Both the position numbers and the translations under genes were made by a program. This document shows, piece after piece, positions 43,394-53,145 of a DNA stretch of 64,000 nt (position 1 is the first letter of the stretch; every line of letters begins with the position of its first letter). Below the pieces are notes generated by a model. That model was not told the DNA's origin. It made no database searches and saw only the letters and a program-made list of their open reading frames with translations. Location of the stretch: the NCBI GenBank assembly GCA_017504965.1, contig JAFVQD010000005.1:1-64000 (forward strand), written 5' to 3'. The stretch comes from Bacteroidales bacterium. GTDB taxonomy: Bacteria > Bacteroidota > Bacteroidia > Bacteroidales > UBA932.

Positions 43394-44335
43394 ATGATAA
43401 AAGGGATAGCGACTATTGTAAAACATACGGGGAGCCATTATATGCTCTCTGAACTTCCGGTGTGGAGACCTTTCGCCGCTGTGGCCAGAGGTAAGTTGAG
43501 GCTAAAGGATTCGAATTCGACCAATCCTGTAGCTGTAGGGGATGTGGTGGAATATGAGGCCTCGGATGATTTTTCCGGGGTGGGGAGCATCACTGCCGTT
43601 AAGGAGAGGAGAAACTATGTCATCAGAAAATCGACAAATCTCTCCCGTCAGTCACATATAATAGCTGCAAACATAGACTGTGCATATCTGGTGACCACCC
43701 TCGCTTTTCCGGAGACCAAGAGGGCATTTATAGACAGATTCCTGGTCACTTGTGAAGCTTATAAGGTCCCTGTAAAGATAGTCTTGAACAAGATAGATCT
43801 CTACGGAGAGTCACACAGAGAGTATGTCGATTACTTTAAGAGTGTCTACCGGGGGGCGGGCTACGAAGTGCTGGAGGTCTCGGCTCTTACCGGTGCTGGG
43901 GTGGAGAGATTGAGGGAGGAATGTGCCCAGGGGGATGGCGTGTCGCTCTTTTCAGGTGTGTCGGGCGTAGGTAAATCGTCACTTATGCAGGCCCTTGATC
44001 CATCATTGGCACCTAAGATAGCAGAGATTTCAGAGCATTACAAGCAAGGTAAGCATACCACCACATTCTATGAGATGTATCCATTGGCCTCAGGGGGCTT
44101 CGTTATAGATACCCCCGGTATCAGAGGTTTTGGTCTGGTAGATTTCGAGAAGGAGGAGCTATCCACATATTTCCCTGAGATGCTCAGGGTGATGGACGAT
44201 TGCCGTTTCAAACCTTGTACACATACCCACGAGCCCCACTGTGCTGTCAAAGAGGCGGTGGATAGGGGTGAGATAGATGGTGAGAGATATCTCTCATATC
44301 TGGGTATGCTGGAGGAGGAGACTAAATACAGATAG
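43394..44335 (+). CDS. rsgA: Ribosome small subunit-dependent GTPase A
   Basis: A 313-aa circularly permuted GTPase that checks late 30S subunit maturation. The N-terminal OB fold is followed by the GTPase motifs in permuted order: LNKIDLYG (G4), then GVSGVGKSSLMQ near 188 (G1), then DTPGIRGFGL (G3). A C-terminal zinc motif follows (CRFKPCTHTHEPHC). All are intact and the length is typical. MATE transporter gene follows 11 bp later. Confidence 0.96.
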   Translation: MIKGIATIVKHTGSHYMLSELPVWRPFAAVARGKLRLKDSNSTNPVAVGDVVEYEASDDFSGVGSITAVKERRNYVIRKSTNLSRQSHIIAANIDCAYLVTTLAFPETKRAFIDRFLVTCEAYKVPVKIVLNKIDLYGESHREYVDYFKSVYRGAGYEVLEVSALTGAGVERLREECAQGDGVSLFSGVSGVGKSSLMQALDPSLAPKIAEISEHYKQGKHTTTFYEMYPLASGGFVIDTPGIRGFGLVDFEKEELSTYFPEMLRVMDDCRFKPCTHTHEPHCAVKEAVDRGEIDGERYLSYLGMLEEETKYR

Positions 44336-44346
44336 CGGGGCGATCT

Positions 44347-45651
44347 ATGAACAGGAGAATTCTAAAACTTGCCATTCCAAGCATTTTTGCCAATATAACT
44401 GTCCCTCTGGTGGGGATGGTAGATATCGCTGTGGCGGGGAGACTTGGTAGTGCCGCTGCTATCGGGGCCATTGCCGTAGGCACTATGCTGTTCGATCTCC
44501 TCTACTGGAACTTCGGATTTCTGAGGGTGGGGACCGGCGGACTTACGGCCCAATCCTATGGCAGAAGGTGTTTCAGGGACTCGATCAAATATCTCACGCA
44601 GGGGCTGAGTGTCTCTCTGGGTTCGGCCCTGGCAATTTTGGCTATACAGTATCTTTTCCTTTTTATTGCATTTGAATTTATAGAGTGTACTCCGGAGGTA
44701 GCCACCCTCTCGAAGCACTATTTTTATATCAGAGTGTGGGCTGCACCTGCTACACTCTCCCTCTTTGCCTTCAAGGGGTGGTTTATAGGGATGCAGAACA
44801 CTGTCAGCCCTATGGCGGTGGATGTGACGGTAAATATGGTAAATTTTGTGGCAAGTGTATGGCTGGGCCTTTATACCGACCTGGGGTTTGCCGGTATAGC
44901 ATTGGGGACAGTTATAGCACAGTATACCGGTCTGATCCTCAGTGTGGTCCTTTTCGTGATATATTACAAAAAACTCTTTCACTATTTTGATCTCAGAGAG
45001 GCTCTTCATCTGGAGGATATGAAGGCCTTTTTCAAGCTGAACGGAAATCTCTTTGTCAGATCGCTCTGCTTTATGATGATATATTCGGGATTTACCGCCT
45101 TGGCTGCCAGATATGGTGATGTCCAGCTGGCTGTAAGCTCGATAATGATGAAGCTTCTGATGCTGTTCTCCTATTTTATAGACGGATTTGCCTATGCCGG
45201 AGAGGCCCTTACAGGGAAATATATTGGAGCAAATGACCGCCCGTCTCTTGTTAAGGCGGTGAGGATGCTTTTTGTGTGGAGTGCCATCATAGGGGTAATC
45301 TCCACTGTCGCCTATGCAGTAGGGGGAGAGTGGATGGTGCGCCTTATGACCACGGAGCCCGATGTGATAGAGGGGACCAGACCCTATCTCTTCTGGCTTG
45401 TCCTAATGCCGGTGGTCAGCTGTGCTGCTTTTATGTGGGATGGTATATACATAGGTGCCACAGCATCTGTCCCTATCAGAAACTCTATGATATGGGCGTG
45501 CGCAGCATTCTATATCGTATACTTTATATTCAGAGGCTCCGCTGAGAATATTCAGGTACTGTGGTATGCCTATTTCGCACACTTGGTGGCGAGGGCCATC
45601 TATCTGAGCCTCGCCTCTAAAAAACATATTTTCGGAAAAATCGGGGGATAG
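44347..45651 (+). CDS. MATE family efflux transporter
   Basis: Inner-membrane antiporter of 434 aa with about 12 hydrophobic helices, exporting drugs or metabolites with Na+ or H+. The first helix (ILKLAIPSIFANITVPLVGM followed by VDIAVAGRLG) is the MATE hallmark, repeated in weaker form in the second half. The sequence is closest to the DinF-like branch (GLTAQSYGRR; FAYAGEALTGKYIGA). It follows rsgA by 11 bp and ends 3 bp before the convergent fbp gene. Substrate unknown. Confidence 0.9.
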   Translation: MNRRILKLAIPSIFANITVPLVGMVDIAVAGRLGSAAAIGAIAVGTMLFDLLYWNFGFLRVGTGGLTAQSYGRRCFRDSIKYLTQGLSVSLGSALAILAIQYLFLFIAFEFIECTPEVATLSKHYFYIRVWAAPATLSLFAFKGWFIGMQNTVSPMAVDVTVNMVNFVASVWLGLYTDLGFAGIALGTVIAQYTGLILSVVLFVIYYKKLFHYFDLREALHLEDMKAFFKLNGNLFVRSLCFMMIYSGFTALAARYGDVQLAVSSIMMKLLMLFSYFIDGFAYAGEALTGKYIGANDRPSLVKAVRMLFVWSAIIGVISTVAYAVGGEWMVRLMTTEPDVIEGTRPYLFWLVLMPVVSCAAFMWDGIYIGATASVPIRNSMIWACAAFYIVYFIFRGSAENIQVLWYAYFAHLVARAIYLSLASKKHIFGKIGG

Positions 45652-45654
45652 TAT

Positions 45655-47613
45655 CTATCCTCTTTGGCGTATCTTGCCGCTTCGGTAGGCTTCAAGCAGT
45701 TTTTTGAGGTCGTCCACCTGTGCGCGGAGTCTTTTTCCGTTGTCAGTATCTTTTACAAGCATTCTGTTTGTGACAAACTCCACTACTGAGGTGGTGGAGA
45801 TGATGTCCTTGCCCATCATAGCGGCATTCTCAGCCGATTCAAATGGATAGTGCTGTACCAGTTTGAGTCCGTGAGAGTTGAATATGAGTGTATATCCGGC
45901 AATACCTGTCTCTTCCTGGTAGGCTTTTGAGAATCCTCCGTCTATAACCAGAAGTTTTCCCTCGGCTTTGATAGGGGTCTCACCCTGGGTGGTCTTGACA
46001 GGTATGTGGCCATTTATGATGTGGGTATACTGCCCGGTCACACCGAACTCCTCCAGGATCTTTTCACAGATATCTTTTCTGTTTTTCAGTTTGGAGTATA
46101 CACCTTTGGTCTCTTTATGGGTAGATTTGTCCGCTATGAAGTATCTCTCGAAGGTGGCCATTTTGTCTTTATCGAACTGGGGTGAGTATGGACCGCACCA
46201 GAGGAACCAGATAAAGTCTTCTCCAAATTTTTTCTTCACAGGGTCTTTCTCGTAGAATCCCTCCCTGACCAATGTGTCTATTTTGTCGAACAATGCTTTT
46301 CCGGCATACTCCTCTCCCTGAATCTTCACCTTCTTGAAGGATCCGTCCTCGTTCATAAGCATAGAGCCGTGGTACAGGAGGTTTCCGTTTCTGACCAGAT
46401 ATAGAGATCCTTTAGAGTAGAGGCAGTTTATGTGTTTTCTGAGTTTTTCGTTCCCTTTGAAGCTGGCGACAAGCTTTTTCACTACATCCTGTTCTTCGGC
46501 GGTAAGTTTGTAAGGAGAGACCGGATCAATGGTGGGGAAGTATGTGTCTTTGAGGGGATAGTCTACTCCGTCAAGTTCTACGGTACCTCTGGTGAAGTCT
46601 ATTTTATGGAGGAGATTGCGTTTCTCCATATCGAACTCGGGGCGGGAGTTTATGATCTCACTTTCGAGTTTGAACTGGATGATGGTGATCGCCTTATGCA
46701 TCTTGGAGATAAGCTGCTCCTCTTTCGATGAGAGGTTAGGATTGTCCCCGGTTTTTGGCTTGAAATATTTGCAGGGGTCATTGCCGTAGGCCTCCATAGC
46801 GAAGGTGGCCAGCGGAAGCAGGTTTATACCGTACCCCTCTTCTATGGTTTCGAGGTTTGCATAGCGGAGACTGATACGCAGGGCATTTGCTATACAGGCT
46901 GCACTTCCGGCAGCAGCACCCATCCATACCAGGTCGTGGTTTCCCCACTGAATATCGCAGTTGTGATAATTGCAGATAGTATCCATAACCAGATGGGCGG
47001 CAGGACCTCTGTCATAGATATCTCCGACTATATGCAGGGAGTCGATGGTGAGCCTGTGGATCACTTTGGAGATGGCGATGATGAAGTGGTCGGCACATCC
47101 TGTCTCGATGATGGTATCCAGAATGGCGGTGATATATTTCTGCTTGTCGGGCTGTGATGACGATTCGTGCAGAAGCTCCTGGATGATGTATGAGTACTCC
47201 GTAGGGAGTGCTTTTCTAACTTTCGAACGGGTATATTTGGACGATACGGCTTCGAGAACTTTTACCACCTGTACCAGTGTGATGGTGTACCAGTCATTGA
47301 TATTTTCACCCTCCCTCTCTTTGACTTGCTTTAGCTTGCTTTCGGGATAATAGATAAGTGAACACAGTTCTCTTTTCTCATATTCGCGGATGGTGTGTCC
47401 GAACACCTCTTCCACTTTGATTTTTATCACCCCTGAAGCATTTTTCAGAATGTGCTGGAAAGCGTCATACTCTCCGTGCAGGTCTGTGAGGAAGTGCTCT
47501 GTCCCTTTTGGAAGGTTCAGAATGGCTTCCAGGTTTATTATCTCAGTACAGGCCGACTGGATGGTCGGGAATGATCTGGCCAGCAGTTCCAGATATTTAA
47601 TATCGTCGTTCAT
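45655..47613 (-). CDS. fbp: Fructose-1,6-bisphosphatase class III
   Basis: A 652-aa gluconeogenic enzyme of the class III type found in Firmicutes and Bacteroidetes, with a metallophosphatase core. Motifs are FLTDLHGEYDAFQHILKNAS (20 residues), VGDIYDRGPAAH and WGNHDLVWMGAAAGS, which supply the metal ligands, and INGHIPVKTTQGE near the C-terminus. The length matches the family. It lies 3 bp downstream of ctlX and is the last gene of rocD-ctlX-fbp, so amino-acid carbon use and gluconeogenesis appear to be expressed together. Confidence 0.96.
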   Translation of the reverse strand: MNDDIKYLELLARSFPTIQSACTEIINLEAILNLPKGTEHFLTDLHGEYDAFQHILKNASGVIKIKVEEVFGHTIREYEKRELCSLIYYPESKLKQVKEREGENINDWYTITLVQVVKVLEAVSSKYTRSKVRKALPTEYSYIIQELLHESSSQPDKQKYITAILDTIIETGCADHFIIAISKVIHRLTIDSLHIVGDIYDRGPAAHLVMDTICNYHNCDIQWGNHDLVWMGAAAGSAACIANALRISLRYANLETIEEGYGINLLPLATFAMEAYGNDPCKYFKPKTGDNPNLSSKEEQLISKMHKAITIIQFKLESEIINSRPEFDMEKRNLLHKIDFTRGTVELDGVDYPLKDTYFPTIDPVSPYKLTAEEQDVVKKLVASFKGNEKLRKHINCLYSKGSLYLVRNGNLLYHGSMLMNEDGSFKKVKIQGEEYAGKALFDKIDTLVREGFYEKDPVKKKFGEDFIWFLWCGPYSPQFDKDKMATFERYFIADKSTHKETKGVYSKLKNRKDICEKILEEFGVTGQYTHIINGHIPVKTTQGETPIKAEGKLLVIDGGFSKAYQEETGIAGYTLIFNSHGLKLVQHYPFESAENAAMMGKDIISTTSVVEFVTNRMLVKDTDNGKRLRAQVDDLKKLLEAYRSGKIRQRG

Positions 47614-47616
47614 AGT

Positions 47617-48525
47617 TTAGAATATTTCTGCCAACATACATCTTGCAGATCCACCTCCATTGGTCTCGATGGTTTCAAGCTGTGGCGAAAGTAGTCGGTA
47701 TGTTTTACTCAATTCTCGGTTTTGTTCTGATGTGAGGCTTTTTCGTGCAGTGGCGGACATTACGAGGAATTTCTTCCCCTCTCCGTTGCGGAGTTCCAGC
47801 ATATTGCCGGCAAATTTGTTCACCTGGTCAAATGTGATCTCTATAATCTTTTTACCGCTTTTTTCGAGGGATGTCACCACATTTTCCCTCTCCTGTGGAT
47901 CGGCGATGGATTCCAGACATACGATAGCGTAGGCTGTTCCCACGCACATCATTACATTTGTGTGGTATATCTGCTGTCCGTTCCGGTCCACAGATTCGAA
48001 TGTTACGGGGGTGTATCCCAGTTGGGTGCAGAAATCATCCAGCACTTTCATATCGGTGCGTGGTGAGCGGCAGGCATATACTATTTTGTTCTCCCTGTCC
48101 AGGATCATACTCCCTGTCCCCTCCAGAAACAGCCCCTCCTCCTCATAGTGGGTCAGATCCACAGTTCTGGTCACTTTGAAATTCTTCTTGATTATCTCCA
48201 GGAAATGCCCTTTTCTCTCCTCTCTTCGGTTCGGGGCAGCCATAGGGTAGAGGACCAGTGTCCCATCTTCGTGGGTGGAGAACCAGTTGTTGGGGAATAT
48301 CGAATCGGGTGTTCGGGGCTCCTGCGTATCCTCTGCCAGCGCGATGCTTATCCCGTTGGCCCTAAGGAGTGTGGCATACGCCAGAAATTCCCTCAGTGCA
48401 GCCTCCTGCACCTGAATGCCGTATCCCTCTTTTTTCTGAAATGCGTTGCTCTGGGCTGTCTGCGGGTTGAAACCGAACCTCACAGGTTTGACCATAAATA
48501 CGGTGGAAGTGGTCTGCATATCCAT
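47617..48525 (-). CDS. ctlX: Citrulline utilization hydrolase CtlX-type amidinotransferase
   Basis: A 302-aa protein of the guanidine-modifying superfamily, matching the group named CtlX and linked to citrulline use. SIFPNNWFSTHEDGTLVLYPM and GLFLEGTGSMILDRENKI are the family signature stretches (quoted here by their ends: SIFPNNW and LEGTGSMI). His appears in QIYHTNVMM, and Cys296 in GGGSARCM is the probable nucleophile. The start ATG at 48525 lies one base past the rocD stop, with GAGGAG upstream; a longer frame would overlap rocD. Next to ornithine aminotransferase, it probably yields ornithine from citrulline. Confidence 0.88.
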   Translation of the reverse strand: MDMQTTSTVFMVKPVRFGFNPQTAQSNAFQKKEGYGIQVQEAALREFLAYATLLRANGISIALAEDTQEPRTPDSIFPNNWFSTHEDGTLVLYPMAAPNRREERKGHFLEIIKKNFKVTRTVDLTHYEEEGLFLEGTGSMILDRENKIVYACRSPRTDMKVLDDFCTQLGYTPVTFESVDRNGQQIYHTNVMMCVGTAYAIVCLESIADPQERENVVTSLEKSGKKIIEITFDQVNKFAGNMLELRNGEGKKFLVMSATARKSLTSEQNRELSKTYRLLSPQLETIETNGGGSARCMLAEIF

Positions 48526-48526
48526 A

Positions 48527-49756
48527 TTATATAATCTCCTCAAATGCTTTTTTAATGATACCAATAGCCTCTCTAAGCTCCTCTTCGGTTATTACCAATG
48601 GTGGTGCAAAGCGGATAATGTGTCTGTGGGTAGGCTTCGCAATGAGTCCCATCTCTGCCATTTTCAGACAGATGTCCCAAGCCTCAACTCCATCTGCAGG
48701 TTCGGTCACGATGGCGTTCAGCAGACCTTTGCCACGCACATATTTGAAAAGGGGTGATTTGATTTTGGATACCTCCTCCCTGAAGATGTGCCCCAGGCGC
48801 TCTGCGTTTTCGGTCAATTTCTCCTCTTTAACCACCTCCAGGGCAGCAACAGCCACTTTGGCAGCGAGGGGGAATCCTCCGAATGTCGAGCCGTGCTCAC
48901 CTGGCTTTATGGTAAGCATTATCTCATCATCTGCCAGCACTGCAGATACGGGGAGAACACCTCCGGAGAGGGCTTTTCCTATGATCACCATATCGGGACG
49001 GATCCCTTCGTGATCGCTGCACAGCATACGCCCTGTACGGGCAATGCCTGTCTGCACTTCATCTGCCACGAAGAGGACGTTGTGCTTCTTGCACAGGTCA
49101 TAGCACGCTTTCAGATATCCGTAGTCGGGTACAAATACACCGGCTTCACCCTGGATAGGTTCCAGCATCAGTGCAGCCACTTTATCCCCTTTTTCCTCCA
49201 GGACCGCCTCCAGTGCCTTAGGGTCATTATAAGGGATAGTTATGAAGCCCGGGGTAAACGGACCATACTGTGAGTAGCTGTCCGGATCTGTAGAGATGGA
49301 TACTATAGTGATGGTGCGCCCGTGGAAGTTTCCGTCACAGGTGATTATGAGTGCCTCATTTTCAGGAATACCTTTGCGGATATATCCCCATCTTCTGGCC
49401 AGTTTGAGGGCTGTCTCCACAGCCTCGGCACCGGAGTTCATAGGGAGGAGCTTGTCATATCCGAAGAACTCTGTGGCAAACTTCTCGTATGGACCCAGAC
49501 AGTCATTGTAGAATGCCCTCGATGTGAGACACAGTTCTTGGGCCTGATCACATAGAGCCTTGACTATTTTAGGGTGGCAGTGCCCCTGGTTTACTGCAGA
49601 GTATGCAGATAGAAAATCGAAATATCTTTTTCCATCCACATCCCATACGTAGATACCTTTACCTTTAGATAGTACTACGGGTAGGGGATGATAATTGTGT
49701 GCGCCATATTTGTCTTCAAGATCTATGTATGACTGTGCTTTTGGTGATATATTCAT
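48527..49756 (-). CDS. rocD: Ornithine-oxo-acid transaminase
   Basis: A 409-aa PLP-dependent class III aminotransferase converting ornithine and 2-oxoglutarate to glutamate semialdehyde and glutamate. The opening [18 protein letters not shown] is characteristic of ornithine aminotransferase. PLP-binding [12 protein letters not shown] and the Schiff-base Lys261 in [10 protein letters not shown] are intact, and [13 protein letters not shown] follows. The length fits RocD. First gene of the rocD-ctlX-fbp operon, with a -7 box upstream. Confidence 0.95.
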   Translation of the reverse strand: MNISPKAQSYIDLEDKYGAHNYHPLPVVLSKGKGIYVWDVDGKRYFDFLSAYSAVNQGHCHPKIVKALCDQAQELCLTSRAFYNDCLGPYEKFATEFFGYDKLLPMNSGAEAVETALKLARRWGYIRKGIPENEALIITCDGNFHGRTITIVSISTDPDSYSQYGPFTPGFITIPYNDPKALEAVLEEKGDKVAALMLEPIQGEAGVFVPDYGYLKACYDLCKKHNVLFVADEVQTGIARTGRMLCSDHEGIRPDMVIIGKALSGGVLPVSAVLADDEIMLTIKPGEHGSTFGGFPLAAKVAVAALEVVKEEKLTENAERLGHIFREEVSKIKSPLFKYVRGKGLLNAIVTEPADGVEAWDICLKMAEMGLIAKPTHRHIIRFAPPLVITEEELREAIGIIKKAFEEII

Positions 49757-49787
49757 AATTGATGTTATTTTTAGTGTTTAGTATCCA

Positions 49788-49795
49788 CAAATATA
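49788..49795 (-). promoter_or_regulatory. Candidate -7 box for rocD-ctlX-fbp
   Basis: Reads TATATTTG on the minus strand, 31 bp upstream of the rocD ATG. It is divergent from the cassette promoter at 49806. Confidence 0.5.
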
Positions 49796-49805
49796 AAAAA
49801 AAATT

Positions 49806-49813
49806 TACTTTTG
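49806..49813 (+). promoter_or_regulatory. Candidate -7 box for envelope cassette A
   Basis: TACTTTTG matches TAnnTTTG, 21 bp upstream of the ATG at 49835. An A-tract precedes it, without a clear -33 TTTG. Confidence 0.5.
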
Positions 49814-49834
49814 TCCGAGGATATTAAAAATGTG

Positions 49835-50464
49835 ATGTATAGCAGGTTTATTTTTATAGTCTCCCTTATTCTGGTTTGTGCATCAGCGTCGGCTCAGGAG
49901 CTCTCTTCCAGATCCCTCCTATTCAGAGGCAGAGTGGCCTCATCCTATCCCTATATAAAGTATACTGGGATCTACTATGCTTACTCTCCAGAGTATAAGG
50001 AGGGGATTGTCAAATACAACCACAAGCTTTACAAAGGTGTCTATCTTAACTACAATGCCCACAAGGATGAGATGTGTGTGGACAATGGGCAAGGGATGCA
50101 GAAGATAGCCCTCAACAAAAAATTTTTCGAATATTGTGTATTCGACAATATGAAGTTTGTATACTTGAGTGGGATAGAGAAGATGGATGACAGGTACTAT
50201 CAGGTATTGTTTGAGTGTGAGGATGCTGTCTTGTATAAAAAAATTTACAAACATTATGAGGCGAGGGATGTGAACAAGGAGTTTCTGGAGAGGGTGTCAT
50301 ATTATCTCTATAAAGATGGAGAATATACACAGATAAGAAATGCACATCATCTGCTGAAAATCTATCCTGAGCATAAGAAAATGAGATATAAGGAGCAGGG
50401 GAGCGTGGATGGTGATCTGGTCGTGATTCTTGATAAAATATATAACGGAGAGGGGGGAAGATGA
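49835..50464 (+). CDS. Secreted protein of cassette A (family not recognised)
   Basis: A 209-aa protein with a signal peptide (about 1-20, ASASAQ). The ATG at 49835 was preferred over a TTG 24 bp upstream that would lie in the promoter. The body has a repeating beta pattern (YYAYSPEYKEG, KLYKGVYLNYNAHKDEM, FDNMKFVYLSG) shared with the protein at 57552, and similar to many small unnamed Bacteroidetes periplasmic proteins. The end contains a Lys/Glu-rich helix. It is the first gene of the cassette and overlaps the receptor start in ATGA. Its role is unknown; position suggests a dedicated partner of the receptor. Confidence 0.75.
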   Translation: MYSRFIFIVSLILVCASASAQELSSRSLLFRGRVASSYPYIKYTGIYYAYSPEYKEGIVKYNHKLYKGVYLNYNAHKDEMCVDNGQGMQKIALNKKFFEYCVFDNMKFVYLSGIEKMDDRYYQVLFECEDAVLYKKIYKHYEARDVNKEFLERVSYYLYKDGEYTQIRNAHHLLKIYPEHKKMRYKEQGSVDGDLVVILDKIYNGEGGR

Positions 50465-53145
50465 GACGATTGGCTGTCATATCCATTTTTCTGCTGCTGT
50501 GCCCATCTCTTTGGGGGCAGAATACCAGAATAAATCTCTACAGGGTTTCTATGGATTCCGTAGTCCGGATGATGGAGTCCCGGGGTTATGGTGAGATCTA
50601 CTTCGTGGAGGATGCTGCCAAGCCTCCGAGGTTCACATTTGAATGTACAGAAGGGGATTTTCTGAAGGTGGCGAGGGGTGAAATTCTCAGAGCAGGCTAC
50701 TCCATCTCAAAATATGGGGAAGATACCTTTATTTTGAAAGGTGCAGGTATCTCCACTTCACTCCCGTATCAATATTTCGGTAAAAAAGGGTCTCTCGCCG
50801 AGTCAAAAGGTGAGAACCAGTATGTTGAAGCCCTCTCTCAGGATGGGCAGGTGGCCTCTTTCCAAAATAAAGTATACGAGATAGGAAGAAAGGACAGGGT
50901 CTCATCTGAGACTATCTACTTGAGCGGTATAGTTAAGAATGTGAAGAGCGGAGAGCCCATTATGGGTGTCTCAGTATATAATGAAGAGACCAAAGCCTAT
51001 GCATCTACAGATGAGTACGGTTTTTACAAGATAGAGCTCCCTGCCGGTATGCATAAAGTCAAACTGAGCGGCTTTTCACTTGAGGATGTCTCCCTCAATG
51101 TGGAGATTTATGAATCTGGTGATCTGGATGTGATGATGTCTGAGAAGGTTCTCTCCCTCAAAGGGGCAGTAGTCTCTGCAGAGACCGTAGATAACCGTAA
51201 GAGCAACAAGATGGGTGTGGAACTTATCCGCATCGGGAGGGTTAAGCAGGTCCCATCAGTCTTCGGAGAGGCAGATGTGATGAAGATAGTTCTCACCCTT
51301 CCTGGTGTGAAGTCTGTCGGTGAGGCATCCAATGGATTCAATGTCAGAGGTGGAGCTGTAGACCAGAACCTTATCCTGTTCAATGACGGTACCATATATA
51401 ACCCTTCACACCTCTTCGGCTTGTTCTCAGCATTTAACCCAGATGTGGTGAGCGATCTGGAGCTATATAAGAGTTCCATCCCCGCTAACTACGGAGGGAG
51501 AATATCATCTGTTCTGGAGATCAGGGGTCGCGAAGGGAGCAGTAAGAAAGTTACCGGCTCAGCAGGTATAGGTCTGCTCACTACACACGCCCATCTGGAG
51601 GGGCCTCTGTCCCCCACCACTACATTTATAGTGGGAGGAAGGACTACATATTCAAACTGGATTCTGAATCTTCTTCCGGAGGAGAGCTCCTATTCTGACG
51701 GCAAGGCCAATTTCTACGATGTAAACGGGTCGGTCACTCAGAAAATAGGGAAAAACAACACCCTTTCGGCCTCTGTATATTATTCAGGGGATGGTTTTGA
51801 CTTCGGAGAGGGGCAGGATAACCACAAATACAATAACCTGAACGCTTCGCTAAGGTGGAGATCTGTGTTCGATGACCGCCATCAGATGACAGCATCGGCC
51901 GGCTATGACCAGTATGGGTACCGCTCCATTTCAGATGGAGATATAGAGCTGGCCCCAGAAGAGGATCCGTTTAGCTCCATTATGAATTTCTCTATAAATC
52001 AGGGATTCCTCAAAGTAAATTTCCAGTCGATACTCTCATCCAAACATAAGTTGAGTTATGGACTCAATACGATCTTCTACAGCCTCAATCCGGGAAGCTT
52101 TCTCCCTACTGCTGCCGGAGAGTCGTATATCGTGCCGAGTTATCTGGGGCAGGAATATGGTGTGGAGGCAGCTCTCTTTGTCTCCGATACCTGGAATGTA
52201 ACTGATAAATTCTCTACCGACCTGGGTATCAGATATTCCTCTTTCTTCGCCATCAATCCGTTCAAATACTACGGAGGACCGGAGTTCAGGGTATCCGGAA
52301 AGTATCTGATAGATGATATCTTCACAGTCAAGGCAGGTTTTAACAGTATGAGACAGTATATTCACCTCTTGTCGAACACATCGACCGTCTCCCCTACAGA
52401 CACCTGGAAGCTGAGTGATGCAGATATCAAGCCTCAGTCGGGATGGCAGGCTGCTGCAGCACTGTATGCCAATCTTATGGACAATCAGGTAGAGGCTTCG
52501 GTGGAGGGATACTACAAGAGGATGAGCAATTATCTGGACTATGCAGATGGTGCAGTACTTACGATGAATCCAAATATCGCAGAGGATGTGGTTCCGGTAT
52601 ATGGCAAGGCTTGGGGTCTTGAGTTTATGATGAAAAAGCCTCTGGGCAAACTTAACGGCTGGGTAAGTTATACATATTCACGCACCCATCTGAAAGAGAT
52701 GGAGGACAGGGGGATCCAGTCCATAAACAGAGGAGAGTGGTATCCTGCCATCTATGACAAGCCTCACGACATCAAACTGGTGGGTAATTATATGTTTACA
52801 CACAGGTTCAGTGTATCTGTAAATCTGGACTACTCTACCGGAAGGCCTATCACTGTGCCGGTGGCGAAATACTACTATGCAGGGGACTGGAGACTGGAGT
52901 ATTCAGACAGAAATACATACAGGATACCTGACTATTTCAGGCTTGATGCTGCTGTAAACATAGAGCCGGGACACTACCTGAAGAAGCTGACACACTTCTC
53001 CATCACCTTAGGTGTCTATAATGTGACAGGGAGGAAGAATGCCTATTCTGTATTCTTCGACACATCGGGAGATCAGATAATAGGGAAGAAATTGACTATT
53101 TATGGATGTCCTATTCCATACATAAATGTAAACATGAAGTTCTGA
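50461..53145 (+). CDS. TonB-dependent receptor with STN domain, cassette A
   Basis: Outer-membrane receptor of 894 aa. Layout: signal peptide (1-20), STN-like domain (about 25-100, INLYRVSMDSVVRMM), a linker ending near 150, a carboxypeptidase-like regulatory domain (about 150-235, IMGVSVYNEETKAYASTDEY), a plug (about 250-370, GFNVRGGAVDQN, YNPSHLFGLFSAFNP) and a beta-barrel ending INVNMKF. The plug is nearly identical to that of the receptor at 58247. STN domains usually signal to FecR-type anti-sigma factors, but none is encoded nearby. It is coupled to its neighbours by ATGA (upstream) and TGATG (downstream) overlaps. Substrate unknown. Confidence 0.92.
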   Translation: MRRLAVISIFLLLCPSLWGQNTRINLYRVSMDSVVRMMESRGYGEIYFVEDAAKPPRFTFECTEGDFLKVARGEILRAGYSISKYGEDTFILKGAGISTSLPYQYFGKKGSLAESKGENQYVEALSQDGQVASFQNKVYEIGRKDRVSSETIYLSGIVKNVKSGEPIMGVSVYNEETKAYASTDEYGFYKIELPAGMHKVKLSGFSLEDVSLNVEIYESGDLDVMMSEKVLSLKGAVVSAETVDNRKSNKMGVELIRIGRVKQVPSVFGEADVMKIVLTLPGVKSVGEASNGFNVRGGAVDQNLILFNDGTIYNPSHLFGLFSAFNPDVVSDLELYKSSIPANYGGRISSVLEIRGREGSSKKVTGSAGIGLLTTHAHLEGPLSPTTTFIVGGRTTYSNWILNLLPEESSYSDGKANFYDVNGSVTQKIGKNNTLSASVYYSGDGFDFGEGQDNHKYNNLNASLRWRSVFDDRHQMTASAGYDQYGYRSISDGDIELAPEEDPFSSIMNFSINQGFLKVNFQSILSSKHKLSYGLNTIFYSLNPGSFLPTAAGESYIVPSYLGQEYGVEAALFVSDTWNVTDKFSTDLGIRYSSFFAINPFKYYGGPEFRVSGKYLIDDIFTVKAGFNSMRQYIHLLSNTSTVSPTDTWKLSDADIKPQSGWQAAAALYANLMDNQVEASVEGYYKRMSNYLDYADGAVLTMNPNIAEDVVPVYGKAWGLEFMMKKPLGKLNGWVSYTYSRTHLKEMEDRGIQSINRGEWYPAIYDKPHDIKLVGNYMFTHRFSVSVNLDYSTGRPITVPVAKYYYAGDWRLEYSDRNTYRIPDYFRLDAAVNIEPGHYLKKLTHFSITLGVYNVTGRKNAYSVFFDTSGDQIIGKKLTIYGCPIPYINVNMKF

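Noticed and set aside
44362-45009. Leftward open frame of 215 codons in the MATE gene
   Set aside because: It is antisense to conserved membrane helices and gives a low-complexity His/Arg/Ser-rich peptide.
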